Below, one piece after another: positions 9,040 to 20,000 of a stretch of 64,000 nucleotides of DNA. Under the pieces are notes generated by a model. The model was not told the origin of the DNA, searched no databases, and saw only the letters and a list, made by a program, of their open reading frames with translations. The stretch is from Cyclobacteriaceae bacterium. GTDB lineage: Bacteria > Bacteroidota > Bacteroidia > Cytophagales > Cyclobacteriaceae. Numbering within the stretch: position 1 is the first letter of the stretch; each line of letters begins with the position of its first letter. The translations under genes were made by a program, and so were the position numbers. The stretch covers positions 62,001-126,000 of the forward strand of contig JAHBUC010000008.1 in assembly GCA_019638275.1 (NCBI GenBank). The letters run 5' to 3'.

Positions 9040-10749
9040 ATGAAGAAATACACAAAATATTTTTTGACTGCGGTACTTCTGATTGTACTCAGCTCATGCA
9101 AAGAAGATTTTCTGGAATACGTTCCTGAAGACAGACCAACCGTAAATTCCTGGTATCGCAATAAAAGCGAAATACGCCAGGCCACAGCCTCCATGTATGG
9201 CCGAGTTTGGTGGAGCATTAATGATCAGTTCAGTTGGCTTGCCGGTGATGTAATGTCGGGTGACATGCATCACAACTGGGATGCTGAGGGACAATTCTTT
9301 TATATGTCTTTCAACGAGTCGAACCCATACATCGCACAGGGTTGGCAAGGGTTTTATGATGTTATATCCTATGCTAACCTGATCATTGATGATATGCCAA
9401 CCATCGCCTCAGGCTATGGTGTTGATCAAACGGTTATCAATGAGGGCTTGGGTGAAGCCCGGTTTATGCGTGGAATCTCCTACTTTATGCTGGTTGAATA
9501 TTGGGGTGAAGCACCCATTATTGAAAAGGCTGCAGAAAAAGTTGCCAAAGGTGAGCTGTTGTTACCAAAAAACACAGCCGCAAGTTTGTATGAATTTGCC
9601 CGCAGGGATTTGGTGTTTGCGGCCGAGAATCTTCCGGCTACAGATGATCCCGGAAGAGTGACACAATGGGCCGCCAAAGGAATGCTGGCCAAACTTCACC
9701 TTTCCCTGGCACAACGCAGTGTCGGGGGCGGATCAATCGGATCAGCCAACGATTTTACAATAGCAGCCAATTACGCTGCAGATGTAATCAACAACAGTGG
9801 CCGGGTTTTAAACTCCAGTTATGAGGATTTGTTTAAAGTTCAAAACGAGCATAATCCCGAAATTCTTTTTGCACCACAACTTATAAATGGTGGATGGGGA
9901 TTTGGCAGCAGCCGTCAGGCCCGTTTTGCCCGAAGCACAATTGTTACCGGTGATGCAACCGCATGGGGCTCTGGAAAATGTGCTACCGTAAGCCTCATCA
10001 ATACAGTTTCCGCAAATGCCGGAGGAAAGACAGACCTGAGAAGAAAAGCCATCTATATGCAGAATGGTGATTTCTACAATTACATATCAACTGAAAATGG
10101 TGGGTATACATACAATATTGTTACGCGCGATGCAGACAATAACGTAATAGAAGGCGCTACCCCCACCCTGACAAGTTTAAAGAAGCAAATTGTAGGTAAC
10201 GACAAAGACAACGGTGGTTACGCCATTACGAATCAGGACTCACCGCTGGATATTTACTATCTACGCCTGGCAGATGTCTATTTACTCTATGCCGAAGCAT
10301 CAATGGGTTCGAATAATGAACTGACCGGTGGCCCCGGACTTGCAGCCCTTAATGCAGTACGGGCAAGGGCTGGCCTTGATCCGCGATCGACCGTAACGTA
10401 TGTACAACTCTTTAACGAACGCAGAATTGAGTTGGCTTTAGAGGCACAATCATGGCTGGATATTAAGCGCAGATATTACCGCAACGCTACAGAAGCACTT
10501 AATTACCTGAACACGCAAAACCGCACCGACATGTATTTTAGAATTGATAGTGATGATGCACTCGAAAACGATCCTGCCGGTTATGAACTCGTTCCGGCTG
10601 GAACTACATCACCAAACGACAATCAAAATACTGATCCGGTTGTGGTGTTTACTGCATCCAAAATGAGATTACCCATTCCCGGAAATCAGGTAGTGATCAA
10701 TCCACTGCTGGCTCCCGATCAGGAACCTGTAGAGTATAACTTCAACTAA
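9040..10749 (+). CDS. susD: SusD/RagB family nutrient-binding outer-membrane lipoprotein
   Basis: A 569-residue surface lipoprotein that binds glycans and caps the SusC channel. Starting at the ATG at 9040 gives a clean lipoprotein signal with lipobox LSSC (Cys20). A longer in-frame reading from 8965 would overlap susC by 62 nt and bury the signal, so I reject it. SusD hallmarks include an N-terminal FLEYVPEDRPT segment, RFMRGISYFMLVEYWG in the helical TPR-like region, RLADVYLLYAEA, and a late FNERRIELALEAQSWLDIKR motif. It follows susC by 13 nt and precedes two surface glycan-binding proteins, forming the usual core of a Sus-like system. Confidence 0.95.
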   Translation: MKKYTKYFLTAVLLIVLSSCKEDFLEYVPEDRPTVNSWYRNKSEIRQATASMYGRVWWSINDQFSWLAGDVMSGDMHHNWDAEGQFFYMSFNESNPYIAQGWQGFYDVISYANLIIDDMPTIASGYGVDQTVINEGLGEARFMRGISYFMLVEYWGEAPIIEKAAEKVAKGELLLPKNTAASLYEFARRDLVFAAENLPATDDPGRVTQWAAKGMLAKLHLSLAQRSVGGGSIGSANDFTIAANYAADVINNSGRVLNSSYEDLFKVQNEHNPEILFAPQLINGGWGFGSSRQARFARSTIVTGDATAWGSGKCATVSLINTVSANAGGKTDLRRKAIYMQNGDFYNYISTENGGYTYNIVTRDADNNVIEGATPTLTSLKKQIVGNDKDNGGYAITNQDSPLDIYYLRLADVYLLYAEASMGSNNELTGGPGLAALNAVRARAGLDPRSTVTYVQLFNERRIELALEAQSWLDIKRRYYRNATEALNYLNTQNRTDMYFRIDSDDALENDPAGYELVPAGTTSPNDNQNTDPVVVFTASKMRLPIPGNQVVINPLLAPDQEPVEYNFN

Positions 10750-10758
10750 AAAATCCGG

Positions 10759-12033
10759 ATGAATATGAAACTAAAAACATATTTGATTAGTGCACTCATA
10801 CCGTGCTTATTGTTAAGTGTACTGCTTATTCCAACGTCATGCGAAATGACTGGAGATGGAACAAACATCGAATCACCTGATGGACCTCCTGTAATTAACT
10901 ATATCCGGTTGGCCAATCCTGAAACTTCAGATTCGCTAATTGCCAGCGCCACACTGGGCACAGGTATCGTAATTATGGGCAAGAACCTGGGTGGAACACG
11001 GGAGATTTGGTTTAACGATCAAAAGGCCGTTGGCTTAAATCCTACGTGGGTTACCAACCGCAACATCTTTGTTAGCATTCCAAGCAATGCACCCAATGAA
11101 GTAACCGACAAGATGTATTTGGTTGATGCAAAAGGAAACACGCTTGAGTATCCATTCGTGGTGGCCATCCCACCTCCTGTAGTTACCCATGCACGTAACG
11201 AGTGGCCGCAAGAAGGTGAAAATCTTGTAATCAACGGCAACTATTTTTTCGACCCAGTAATCGTTACGTTTACCGGAGGAGTTCAAGGTGAAGTCGTATC
11301 GGTAACACAGTCGCGGGTTGAGGTTACCGTTCCAGAAGGAGCCACAGAGGGGCCTGTTACTGTTGCCACAAATTTTGGCGAAATTGAATCAGGCTTCCAC
11401 GTTTGGGATTCACGAAACATCATCCTGAACTTTGACGACAAGGTTGCTAATGGCTGGCGTATTGGTTTGCGCGAAAATGGTGATAACCCGATAGATGGAA
11501 ACTACCTGGTGGTTCGTGGCGACATCGCAGCAAATCAACGCGATGAAGGCCCGGGTGGTCCGGCTGAATCACCATTCTGTATGGAGTTTTGGGGAGGCCC
11601 TGCCGGGCGTACAGAAAACTTTTACCCGCTATATCCTAATTCCTACCGCGACTACGTAGTGAAGTTTGAAGCTAAAATCGTAAAATGGTATGGTGGATAC
11701 CTCAACCTTTGTTTATCCACACCTACGCACGCAGGAAACAATCAGGAAATCTGGAGTAACAGCCTGAACGCCCGTGCCATTTGGGGGCCATGGGCTAATA
11801 CGGGTTCGGAAGTAACCACAAACGGAAGTTGGATAACCGTAACCATACCCTTAACCGAGTTTCAGTATTTCATGGGCACGGAAGGTCCTAATAATACAGT
11901 AGTGTATACCTCCGGTCAACCATTTGTGGAAACAGCAGCTGGTTCCTTCAGCACATGGTTTCTGGGTTCACCTGAAAACAACGGAAATAACGTTGAGTTC
12001 CACATTGACAACATTCGTTTTGTAGAACCATAA
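10759..12033 (+). CDS. IPT/TIG-domain surface glycan-binding lipoprotein (SGBP-B-like)
   Basis: A 424-residue lipoprotein with lipobox IPTSC (Cys28). Two IPT/TIG Ig-like domains (about 40-135 and 140-215) act as a stalk. The C-terminal domain (about 215-424), rich in Trp and Asn and starting with an ILNFDD strand, resembles the glycan-binding domain of SGBP-B proteins in xyloglucan and mannan loci. It lies 9 nt after susD in the position classically occupied by SusE or SGBP genes. It should sit on the outer face and hold long polysaccharide near the SusCD complex. Ligand identity is inferred only from the co-encoded hydrolases. The start is ATG 10759 or the second ATG at 10765. Confidence 0.85.
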   Translation: MNMKLKTYLISALIPCLLLSVLLIPTSCEMTGDGTNIESPDGPPVINYIRLANPETSDSLIASATLGTGIVIMGKNLGGTREIWFNDQKAVGLNPTWVTNRNIFVSIPSNAPNEVTDKMYLVDAKGNTLEYPFVVAIPPPVVTHARNEWPQEGENLVINGNYFFDPVIVTFTGGVQGEVVSVTQSRVEVTVPEGATEGPVTVATNFGEIESGFHVWDSRNIILNFDDKVANGWRIGLRENGDNPIDGNYLVVRGDIAANQRDEGPGGPAESPFCMEFWGGPAGRTENFYPLYPNSYRDYVVKFEAKIVKWYGGYLNLCLSTPTHAGNNQEIWSNSLNARAIWGPWANTGSEVTTNGSWITVTIPLTEFQYFMGTEGPNNTVVYTSGQPFVETAAGSFSTWFLGSPENNGNNVEFHIDNIRFVEP

Positions 12034-12045
12034 CTACTTAAAAAG

Positions 12046-14091
12046 ATGAGAAAGATTGTTACGTACAGCATATATTCCCTGGTCATGGCATGCATGATTG
12101 GCAGCCTGAGTATTTCGCTCACATCGTGCCAGGAAGAAGAAGGACCGAGTCAGGTTGTCCTATTAAGTTTCGGACCCTCTGGTGTGCATCATGGCGATGA
12201 AATTACCTTTTTCGGGCAAAACCTGGATAAGGTAACCGCCATTGTTCTGAAGCCCAATGTGGAGATATCCAAAAGTTCGTTCAAATCGGTTACGGCTGAA
12301 CGGATAAATATCATTGTACCCGAAACGGCAGAAGCCGGAACAGTGATCTTAAAAACACCAAAGGGTGATATCGAAAGCAAAACCATCCTGAACTTCGAAG
12401 TACCGGTTGTGATTGAAAGTATAACAGCCGAAGCAAAACCGGGAACCAACATTACCATTACCGGTGAAAAGATAAACTGGATTGAAGAGATTACATTTCC
12501 AAGTGATCTGACTATTAAAAAAGATGACTTTGTCAGTCGCTCGCTTACGGAAGCAGTAGTGACTGTACCCCTGGAAGCACAAACCGGATTCCTGATATTC
12601 AGATTGGGTGGAACCAAAGGCATGACGTTTGGAACGGAGGAACAACTAGTCGTTACCGTGCCTACAGTTACAACTGTTGAGCCCTCATCGATCAGGCACA
12701 CACATGAACTAACCATTACCGGTACCAATCTTGACCTGGTAACAGCCGTTAAATTTGAAGGCGGAACTGAAGTTGGAAAAGGAAACTTTACCAGTCATTC
12801 TGAAACGGAAATTAAGCTGGCCGTTCCGGCAACAGCCAAGACAGGAGCTTTAACACTAAAGCAAGCTTCACCGGTAGAATTAACAACACCAACCCTTACC
12901 ATTATTTTACCGGCTGGTTCTGCATTGTCTCCATCACCGGCAAAACCCGGAGAGGATGAAATTACAATTACAGGAACTAATCTGGATCTGGTTGCCAAGT
13001 TAATTTTGCCTGGAGCAGGTGATGTATTGGCCGCTTCATTTATTTCGCATACGGCTACAGAAATTAAGTTGGCGGTTCCGGCTTCAGCCATACAAGGAGC
13101 TATCGATTATGTAACCATACATGGCTACGCAGGTCCGTTGGGTGTTGTCCTTCGGCTGCCCCCTACCGGAAGTTTCCCCACCTTAGATTACTACATCTAT
13201 AAAGATGGACTGCAAAGCGGCTGGACCGCATATGGTGGTTGGGGCCATGTAAGTCAAAGCTATACCAACACCGAAAACCCGGCAAATGGTTCTATGGCCA
13301 TCAAGTCGGTATTCAATGACCAATGGGGAGCAATTCAAATTAAAAATGATGGATCAGCTGATATTTTTGCCGGATACAATTACCTGGTATTCTACGTACT
13401 CGTTGTTGGGCAAGACTCTGAGATTATCGTTCAGATAAACACCAACAATGACTACTACCCGCCTGCATTTACCAAGGACAAATACCACCAGATTGTAGTG
13501 CCGTTGGCAGACCTGCCCGGATCGAATAGCGTAAGTGAATTGCGTATTAAAAACAACAATGCCAGTGCAGGCACCAACAACACCATTGTGTTTATTGATG
13601 AAATAGGACTTACCATCGATGAACCGTTAGGACTTTTACCCGACCTGGTAGCTCCTATTTATACTGATCAGGTAAATGATACGCACTTTGGTGTTGGTGG
13701 TGGTTGGGGTGGCGCAACTACTACCATGAACAGTGATGAAAACCAAAGGGGCGGAACCGTTTCTATCAAAGCCACATACGTTGGTGGCGGTGGTGGAGCT
13801 GCCCAGTTTGGAAGTTGGGGCCGACCCCCGCTCCCTACCGCGGGCATGCAGTTTCTTTCATTTTCAATTCTTGGAGGAACCGGAACGGACGGAAAAACGA
13901 TTCAAATTGGCATTAAGCCAACCACTGATGGTGCCACGTCCAATGCTCAGGTAACGATAAGAGCTGGCAAGTGGACCGACTTCTCCATTCCGCTGGCAGA
14001 TCTCGGTAATCCACCTTCTATTGGCGAATTGGTCTTCCAGGATACAGGTTGGTCAGGTACGGTATTTATCGATCATATAGGACTTCAATAG
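12046..14091 (+). CDS. Multi-IPT surface glycan-binding lipoprotein with two carbohydrate-binding-like domains
   Basis: A 681-residue lipoprotein with lipobox SLTSC (Cys28). Four consecutive IPT/TIG domains occupy about 38-375, and the third and fourth share near-identical cores (TITGTNLDLV and EIKLAVPA). Two related beta-sandwich, carbohydrate-binding-like domains follow at about 380-530 and 540-681. Each opens with a Gly/Trp-rich segment (YGGWG; VGGGWGG) and closes with a VFID-[EH]-IGL strand, so they look like an internal duplication. The long IPT stalk would place two binding modules well above the membrane. It is the last gene before the strong terminator at 14112. Glycan specificity is unknown. 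Confidence 0.8.
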   Translation: MRKIVTYSIYSLVMACMIGSLSISLTSCQEEEGPSQVVLLSFGPSGVHHGDEITFFGQNLDKVTAIVLKPNVEISKSSFKSVTAERINIIVPETAEAGTVILKTPKGDIESKTILNFEVPVVIESITAEAKPGTNITITGEKINWIEEITFPSDLTIKKDDFVSRSLTEAVVTVPLEAQTGFLIFRLGGTKGMTFGTEEQLVVTVPTVTTVEPSSIRHTHELTITGTNLDLVTAVKFEGGTEVGKGNFTSHSETEIKLAVPATAKTGALTLKQASPVELTTPTLTIILPAGSALSPSPAKPGEDEITITGTNLDLVAKLILPGAGDVLAASFISHTATEIKLAVPASAIQGAIDYVTIHGYAGPLGVVLRLPPTGSFPTLDYYIYKDGLQSGWTAYGGWGHVSQSYTNTENPANGSMAIKSVFNDQWGAIQIKNDGSADIFAGYNYLVFYVLVVGQDSEIIVQINTNNDYYPPAFTKDKYHQIVVPLADLPGSNSVSELRIKNNNASAGTNNTIVFIDEIGLTIDEPLGLLPDLVAPIYTDQVNDTHFGVGGGWGGATTTMNSDENQRGGTVSIKATYVGGGGGAAQFGSWGRPPLPTAGMQFLSFSILGGTGTDGKTIQIGIKPTTDGATSNAQVTIRAGKWTDFSIPLADLGNPPSIGELVFQDTGWSGTVFIDHIGLQ

Positions 14092-14111
14092 GTTGGTACA
14101 GTGTTAAGTGT

Positions 14112-14151
14112 GGAGGGCTGCATCTTGCAGCCTTCCTATTTTTAATTTTTT
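14112..14151 (+). terminator. Strong intra-PUL terminator or attenuator
   Basis: An 11-bp stem, GGAGGGCTGCA (14112-14122) with TGCAGCCTTCC (14126-14136), contains one G-T wobble and has a 3-nt loop. The T-rich tail TATTTTTAATTTTTTT follows. It lies 20 nt after the second glycan-binding gene and 16 nt before GH30, so it divides the import and binding genes from the enzyme and regulator genes. Confidence 0.85.
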
Positions 14152-14166
14152 TAAATACTTTTCAGT

Positions 14167-15576
14167 ATGAAGTTTATCAAATTAAGTGCGATATGTGTAG
14201 TCTGCATGATTATACTTCTTTCTTGCAACAGAGACGAGTCCGGAGCTGATATTAATCCGCCAATTGTCCAATCCGACAGCATTGCCATAACTGTTAAGAT
14301 AGCCAACAAAAAACAGGAAATGATTGGCTTTGGTGGGGCTCTTACCTGGTATAGCAACTGGCTAACCGCCAACAACAAGGTTAATGAAATAGCAGATCTG
14401 ATGTTTACCGATTTGGGTATTGATATTATCCGCCTTAAAACATGGTACTATCCGGATAGCTATCCTGCCAACAAGGAAGTAAGCAACATGTCCAACAACG
14501 GAGACAACGATTACGCTAAAGCACATTGGGATGCTACGAACCAGTTATACACACTGGCAAAACAACGGGATCCTAATGTAAAAATTCTATTGTCATCGTG
14601 GGGGCCGCCTGTGTCATTGAAAGACAATAACAAATTAAGAGAAGGCACACTCAAAAAAGATGGGAATGGTTTCATGTATGATGAGTTTGCAGAATACTGG
14701 AATAATTTATTGGATTACACGCCATTTAATCCCGACTACATCAGCATTCAGAATGAGCCCACCTACACCAATTCAAACTGGACAACCTGCAAATGGTCCA
14801 TTACAGAAACTTCGGTTTTACCAGGATATAATACAGCGCTCAACAAAGTGTATGACAAAATAAAAAGCCGCACACATGTACCGCTATTGATTGGACCTGA
14901 ATCGCAGGATATACAAACCTATAGCCCTTTCGTGAGTGTACTCAAAGACAACCCCAATTGCGCCATCTTTGCCTGGCACCCATACAACATCAATTCAACC
15001 ACTTCGGCTGCATCCATTACAGCTACACTAAACAATGTTGCCAGCTTTTCAACAAAGCCCAACATGATGACCGAGTTTTCTGATAACCTATCGTGGTTCA
15101 ATACCGCATTGTTTATCCAGGAGTCACTGATCCATGCCAACACATCGGCTTACATTTATTGGAAACTCATGTGGGCCACACCTGCTTCGGGTGAAGATGC
15201 AGCCATGATCAGCACCGGCTCCAGCCCGACTTCACCCTACCAGGTGACACCTTACTATCATCTTATCAAACATTTCTCAAAGAATATAAATGCTGGGTAT
15301 CACCGTGTGGAAACAACAACCGCTGCAACACCGGCATCAAATCTGGTTACTTCCGCATTTATAAGTCCGGATAACAAAAAGGTCACCATCATTGTAATCA
15401 ACAATGGTACATCAAACGCTAAAGTTCACTTTGCTGCCGAAGGGAAAACCGCTACCGGAATTAGTGTAGTACAAAGCAAGGAAGGAAGCTACTATACACA
15501 AGTAACAACTACGGTTCCCAAAAAATCCATAATCCTACCAGCCAAAACCATAACTACGGTGGTGCTCGATATCTAG
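14167..15576 (+). CDS. Glycoside hydrolase family 30 lipoprotein
   Basis: A 469-residue enzyme with lipobox LLSC (Cys20), so probably membrane-anchored. The (beta/alpha)8 GH30 catalytic domain starts at about 45 with MIGFGGALTWYSNW. The expected acid/base is E197 in YISIQNEPTY and the nucleophile is E303 in MTEFSDN. A C-terminal beta domain (about 385-469) is the side domain typical of GH30. The family includes beta-glucosylceramidase-type, beta-1,6-glucanase and xylanase or glucuronoxylanase activities, and the subfamily cannot be decided by eye. It is the first gene after the terminator, 10 nt upstream of GH26. Confidence 0.88.
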   Translation: MKFIKLSAICVVCMIILLSCNRDESGADINPPIVQSDSIAITVKIANKKQEMIGFGGALTWYSNWLTANNKVNEIADLMFTDLGIDIIRLKTWYYPDSYPANKEVSNMSNNGDNDYAKAHWDATNQLYTLAKQRDPNVKILLSSWGPPVSLKDNNKLREGTLKKDGNGFMYDEFAEYWNNLLDYTPFNPDYISIQNEPTYTNSNWTTCKWSITETSVLPGYNTALNKVYDKIKSRTHVPLLIGPESQDIQTYSPFVSVLKDNPNCAIFAWHPYNINSTTSAASITATLNNVASFSTKPNMMTEFSDNLSWFNTALFIQESLIHANTSAYIYWKLMWATPASGEDAAMISTGSSPTSPYQVTPYYHLIKHFSKNINAGYHRVETTTAATPASNLVTSAFISPDNKKVTIIVINNGTSNAKVHFAAEGKTATGISVVQSKEGSYYTQVTTTVPKKSIILPAKTITTVVLDI

Positions 15577-15586
15577 CGTTTTGGCG

Positions 15587-16975
15587 ATGAGTGATCGATC
15601 TGGAATAATTTTAGTTTGCATTTTAATGTCGCTTCGTGCATTTGCTCAGGTGGATGACGATGCCTCAGAAAAAACAACTATTCTGTACAACAATCTTAAA
15701 ACCATTCAAAACAGCCATTACTTTCTGTTTGGACAGGAATTTTTCAACAGTTTCAAATTTAGTTCCGGTAGCGCCCACGGAGATGAAACCTATTCAGACA
15801 GCCATGAAGTAACGGGTGCTTATCCGGTTGTGTTGGGTTCAGACTTTCATTACTATCTTGACAAGAGCGATACGGAAAGAGCCTACCACACCGAGGCTGT
15901 AAAATGGGCTTATCAACAGGGGCTTGTTATTACTTTTGACTGGCACATTAGCGCACGCAGCACTTCATCGTATACGTGCAATGGATCACCTGCTAATCTG
16001 GCCAAAAATATTGTTACCGGAAATACAAATGGCGATCGCGATTGGTACCTGGCCGAGTTGGATAAAGTAGTCGCCATTATCAACAACGATCTGCAAGTGA
16101 ATGGTGAAAACATACCCATCATATTCCGACCACTTCATGAAATGAACGGAAATTGGTTTTGGTGGGGAGCAAACTGTTCAGGGTTCACTCCTACCGATTA
16201 TAGAGCCTTATTTCAATTAACGGTTAACTATGTCAAAGAAAGAACCAACAGTGTTTTATTCTGTTGGTCTCCCAACAGTCCGGTTAACAGTACGGTCATT
16301 ACTAATTATTATCCTGGCGATGAGTATGTAGATGTGCTTGGGCTGGACATGTATGAGATAATTGCAAGCCCCTTTCGCCAATACATGGCTGCTATTGTAG
16401 ACTATGCTCAAACACACGACAAAATTGCTGTATTGAGTGAAACCGGTTATCGGAACGATACAGGAAATGGAGATGCCGCAGCTAAATATTGGAACGATAC
16501 CGTATTGCCGGCCATTGTGAACGATACAACAGGAAAGGCGCTAAAGATTGCCTGGGTATTAACATGGATTAACGCCAACTGGTCTCATCCGTATGTACCA
16601 CACGCCAGCAGCACATCAACAGCCAAGCAAAGTTTTATCAATTTCAAAAACTCACCTCATGTACGGTTTAGCGATGGGATTGAAGACCTGTATCAACCAC
16701 TACTCATCCTATCAACCGAAGAAAATTTAAACGCAGATGATGTGAGCGTGCAGGTTGTTCCTGATCGCCACCAGATCGTGGTTGAGTTCGCTAAATTCCA
16801 GGCGCCAACATGGGTAAGTATGTATGATCTATCCGGAAAAAAAATAGTGGAGGAAAAAACCGACAAGCAAGAAATAATCTTTTCTACGGAGCGACTGATG
16901 ATAAAACCTGGGGTTTACATCATAAAGGTTACGAGTGCAAACGAGACTGTAGTTCGGAAATTATTGGTACGTTAA
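15587..16975 (+). CDS. GH26 beta-mannanase-like enzyme with T9SS type A sorting domain
   Basis: An enzyme of 462 residues from the ATG at 15587; an in-frame TTG at 15581 could add two codons. A signal peptide ends in AFAQ. The GH26 domain (about 30-350) has the acid/base E185 in FRPLHEMNG and the nucleophile E285 in VLSETGYRN, both hallmark motifs of retaining GH26 endo-beta-1,4-mannanases. A C-terminal T9SS type A domain (about 375-462) contains VSMYDLSGKKI and PGVYIIKV and ends in VRKLLVR. This means secretion through type IX and probable surface attachment or release. Together with the GH5 enzymes and the acetylesterase it is the main reason for proposing a heteromannan substrate. Confidence 0.9.
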   Translation: MSDRSGIILVCILMSLRAFAQVDDDASEKTTILYNNLKTIQNSHYFLFGQEFFNSFKFSSGSAHGDETYSDSHEVTGAYPVVLGSDFHYYLDKSDTERAYHTEAVKWAYQQGLVITFDWHISARSTSSYTCNGSPANLAKNIVTGNTNGDRDWYLAELDKVVAIINNDLQVNGENIPIIFRPLHEMNGNWFWWGANCSGFTPTDYRALFQLTVNYVKERTNSVLFCWSPNSPVNSTVITNYYPGDEYVDVLGLDMYEIIASPFRQYMAAIVDYAQTHDKIAVLSETGYRNDTGNGDAAAKYWNDTVLPAIVNDTTGKALKIAWVLTWINANWSHPYVPHASSTSTAKQSFINFKNSPHVRFSDGIEDLYQPLLILSTEENLNADDVSVQVVPDRHQIVVEFAKFQAPTWVSMYDLSGKKIVEEKTDKQEIIFSTERLMIKPGVYIIKVTSANETVVRKLLVR

Positions 16976-16985
16976 GCCATCCACA

Positions 16986-17013
16986 GTGCATAGGTAAATG
17001 CACGGTTTGTTTT
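16986..17013 (+). terminator. Weak hairpin before the HTCS gene
   Basis: A 6-bp stem GTGCAT / ATGCAC (16986-17003) encloses the loop AGGTAA and is followed by GGTTTGTTTT. It lies 11 nt after the GH26 stop and 12 nt before the regulator ATG. It may reduce readthrough from the enzyme genes into the regulator. Confidence 0.4.
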
Positions 17014-17024
17014 AAAAGGATAAA

Positions 17025-20000
17025 ATGAATAGATTAATATTCATGAAACGAAATACAGCAACGAATAGAGAACGTTGTGCCGCCTTGCTGTGGATGAGTA
17101 TTCTGCTGGTCTTGCTATTCCCGCTCAACGGGCAAGCTCAACCCGAAGATTTACACAAGAAAAAGCTTGTATTTGACCAGTTGCACGAAGAGTTGAGCTT
17201 ATCACAAAGTTCAATCAATTGCATTTTACAGGATAGCGAAGGGTACCTCTGGATCGGTACATGGTCGGGATTGATTCGCTATGATGGGTACACAACCACC
17301 GTGTTCCACTCCGAAAACCAACCCGGAAAATTGCAAAGCAATAAAATACTAACGCTTTACGAAGATCAGTCAGGATTTCTGTGGATTGGCACACACATGG
17401 GCGGTCTTTTCCGGTATAACAAAAGCAACACAACGTTTGAAAAGTTTGCGCACGATGAAGATGATCCATCCAGCCTGAGCAACAATAATATACGTGCCAT
17501 ACAAGAAGATGCCGCTGGCAACTTGTGGATTGGGACTGAAAACGGGATTAACATTCTTAAAAAAAATGGCTCAGGATTTTTACACATTAATACCAAAAAC
17601 TCCCCTACGCTTACCCACGACTACATTACCTCGCTGCACAGATCGGCCAATAATGAAATTTGGATTGGCACTGTATACGGTCTTAATAAATTACAACGTC
17701 ATGATGACCGTTATGTGTTTAAAAGCTATTTATTCGATAAGGAGCAAGACAACCATGCACTGCATAACCACATATACGATATAACAAGTTTGCCTACCGA
17801 AAATGGTAGCGGCATTTGGCTCACCACCAAAAAAGGTCTTAAAGCACTTATTAACGGACAGTTGAATAGCTATACCGTGCCCAACAAACCCGCAAGCTAC
17901 AGTCTGTTCAGCAGCCTTCAGGTCGTTCCGGGCGATCGCCCCTACCTGATTGCAGGGTCTGAGTCTGGTATTTCATTCTTCGATGTTGCTGCCATGCAAT
18001 TTGACGAACGTATTCTCACCGGTTGGAATGAAATGAATTTAAGCCACGGTTCAGTTACATCGCTGTATATCGATCGTGGTGGTGTGTTGTGGGTGGGGAC
18101 AAAAAAAGGCATTAACAAATTTGATTCCTACACGAAGGAATTCGAATCGTTTAATGTTGCGCAGTTCGATAAAACCAAAAGCATTATCACAGGCGTTCAA
18201 CTATCCGCTACCGGGGGGTATTGGATATCCACGATCGGTGGTGGGCTTTATAAGTTTGACGGAAATAATTCCTTCACAAAGCATAAGATTATTGCACCGG
18301 AAGAAAATACCTTCACCGAGTTTGTTCAAACATTGTACTCCGATGGCAAAGGAAGTGTGTGGGTAGGTACTGCAGGCGCTGGCGTTTATCACTTTAATGA
18401 ACATCAGCTTACCAGCCCTGAAATTACCTCATACAATCACTATTCAACAGAAACCAATTCCATATTGCAAGACAATTACATCATGGCAATAACAAGCGAT
18501 GGCCGTGATAACGTGTTGATTGGAACCTGGAGCGGTGGACTCTATAAAATACTGCAACATGGTGATGTTATCCGCTATGAAGATCCACGGTTATCAATCG
18601 CACCCAACGTGGTCTTGTATGTCGACCGGTCGGGAACAACATGGATGGGCACCCGTGGCCATGGCTTTTTCAGTATTAAAGAGGATGGAAAAGAATTATT
18701 GGTTGAACACTATAAACGATCGGAGACTAATAGCATCAACGACAATTTTATCAACAGCATATATGAAGATCACGCTGGCATTTTTTGGCTGGCAACCGAT
18801 GGCGGATTAAGTTCCTTCGATAGAAGGCGTAACAACTTTGAGCATTACAAAATTGAAGGCGGCCCAAGTAACGATGTAATCGTAAGCATTCTGGAAGACA
18901 GTCAGGGGAAACTTTGGCTTGCCCATTGGAACGGCCTGACGGTAGTTGACCCCTCAGACGAAACCTGGACTCAAAATTACGATCGTAATGATCATATTAT
19001 GGGTGGTTTCTTCTATAATAATGTTTGCGTTAAGGGCGTAGAGGGGGAATTGCTATTTGCCGGTTCAGAAGGGTTTAACCGGATCGATACAAAGAAAATT
19101 ATTCAACGACCTGAAAACTCTCCCCTCGCCATTACCCAATTTGAATTATTTGGAAGGGACGTTGCCTACGGTGAAGAAATTAACGGAAGAACACTCTTAA
19201 AGGAACCCCTTCGCAATAATTCAAAAATCCAATTGAAACATTTCGAAAACTCAATAGCGTTTGAATTTGCCTCACTTGATTTTGCTGCACCTCCGAAAAT
19301 CCGCTACGCCTACATGTTGGAAGGTTTCAATGATACCTGGAGTTACACAGAAAGCGACAGAAGGTTTGCCAATTATACCAACCTGAATCCGGGTACATAT
19401 ACTTTTAAGGTAAAAGCATCCGGCATTGACGGCACCTGGCAGGAAAAGTATAGTCAGATTACGGTTATTATACACCCTCCCTGGTGGAAAACGTATTGGG
19501 CAGCCGTATTGTATGTACTACTTGGATTTGTAGCCCTTTACATTTTCAGGAAATTCATTTTATTACGTGCCAACCTGCTTCACGACATAAAACTTGAACG
19601 ACTTCAACGGGAAAACCTGGAAAAACTAAACAAAGCCAAACTCGATTTCTTTACGAATATTTCTCACGAGTTTCGCACACCGCTCACCCTTATATTAGGT
19701 CCGGCACAATCACTTCTTGAATCGGGTGAACTCAGCAAGCATGCGCGAAATGATGTTACGAGTATAAGTGACAACTCACAACGTCTGCTCCGGCTTGTGA
19801 ACCAATTGCTTGATTTCAGGAAAGCAGAATCGGGCAACCTGAACTTAAAAGTATCTGAAGGTAACATCGTTCGGTTTGTACGCGAAATAAAACTTTCGTT
19901 TGACACCCTTGCTGAACAAATGCAGATCAACTTTCACATGGAATCCACCCATGAAAACATCAAGGTGTGGTTTGATCGTGATCAGTTTGAAAAAATTCTG

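Noticed and set aside
12189..12728. Leftward 179-codon frame in the second IPT lipoprotein gene
   Set aside because: It is fully antisense to a well-supported lipoprotein and has no domain, promoter or family features.
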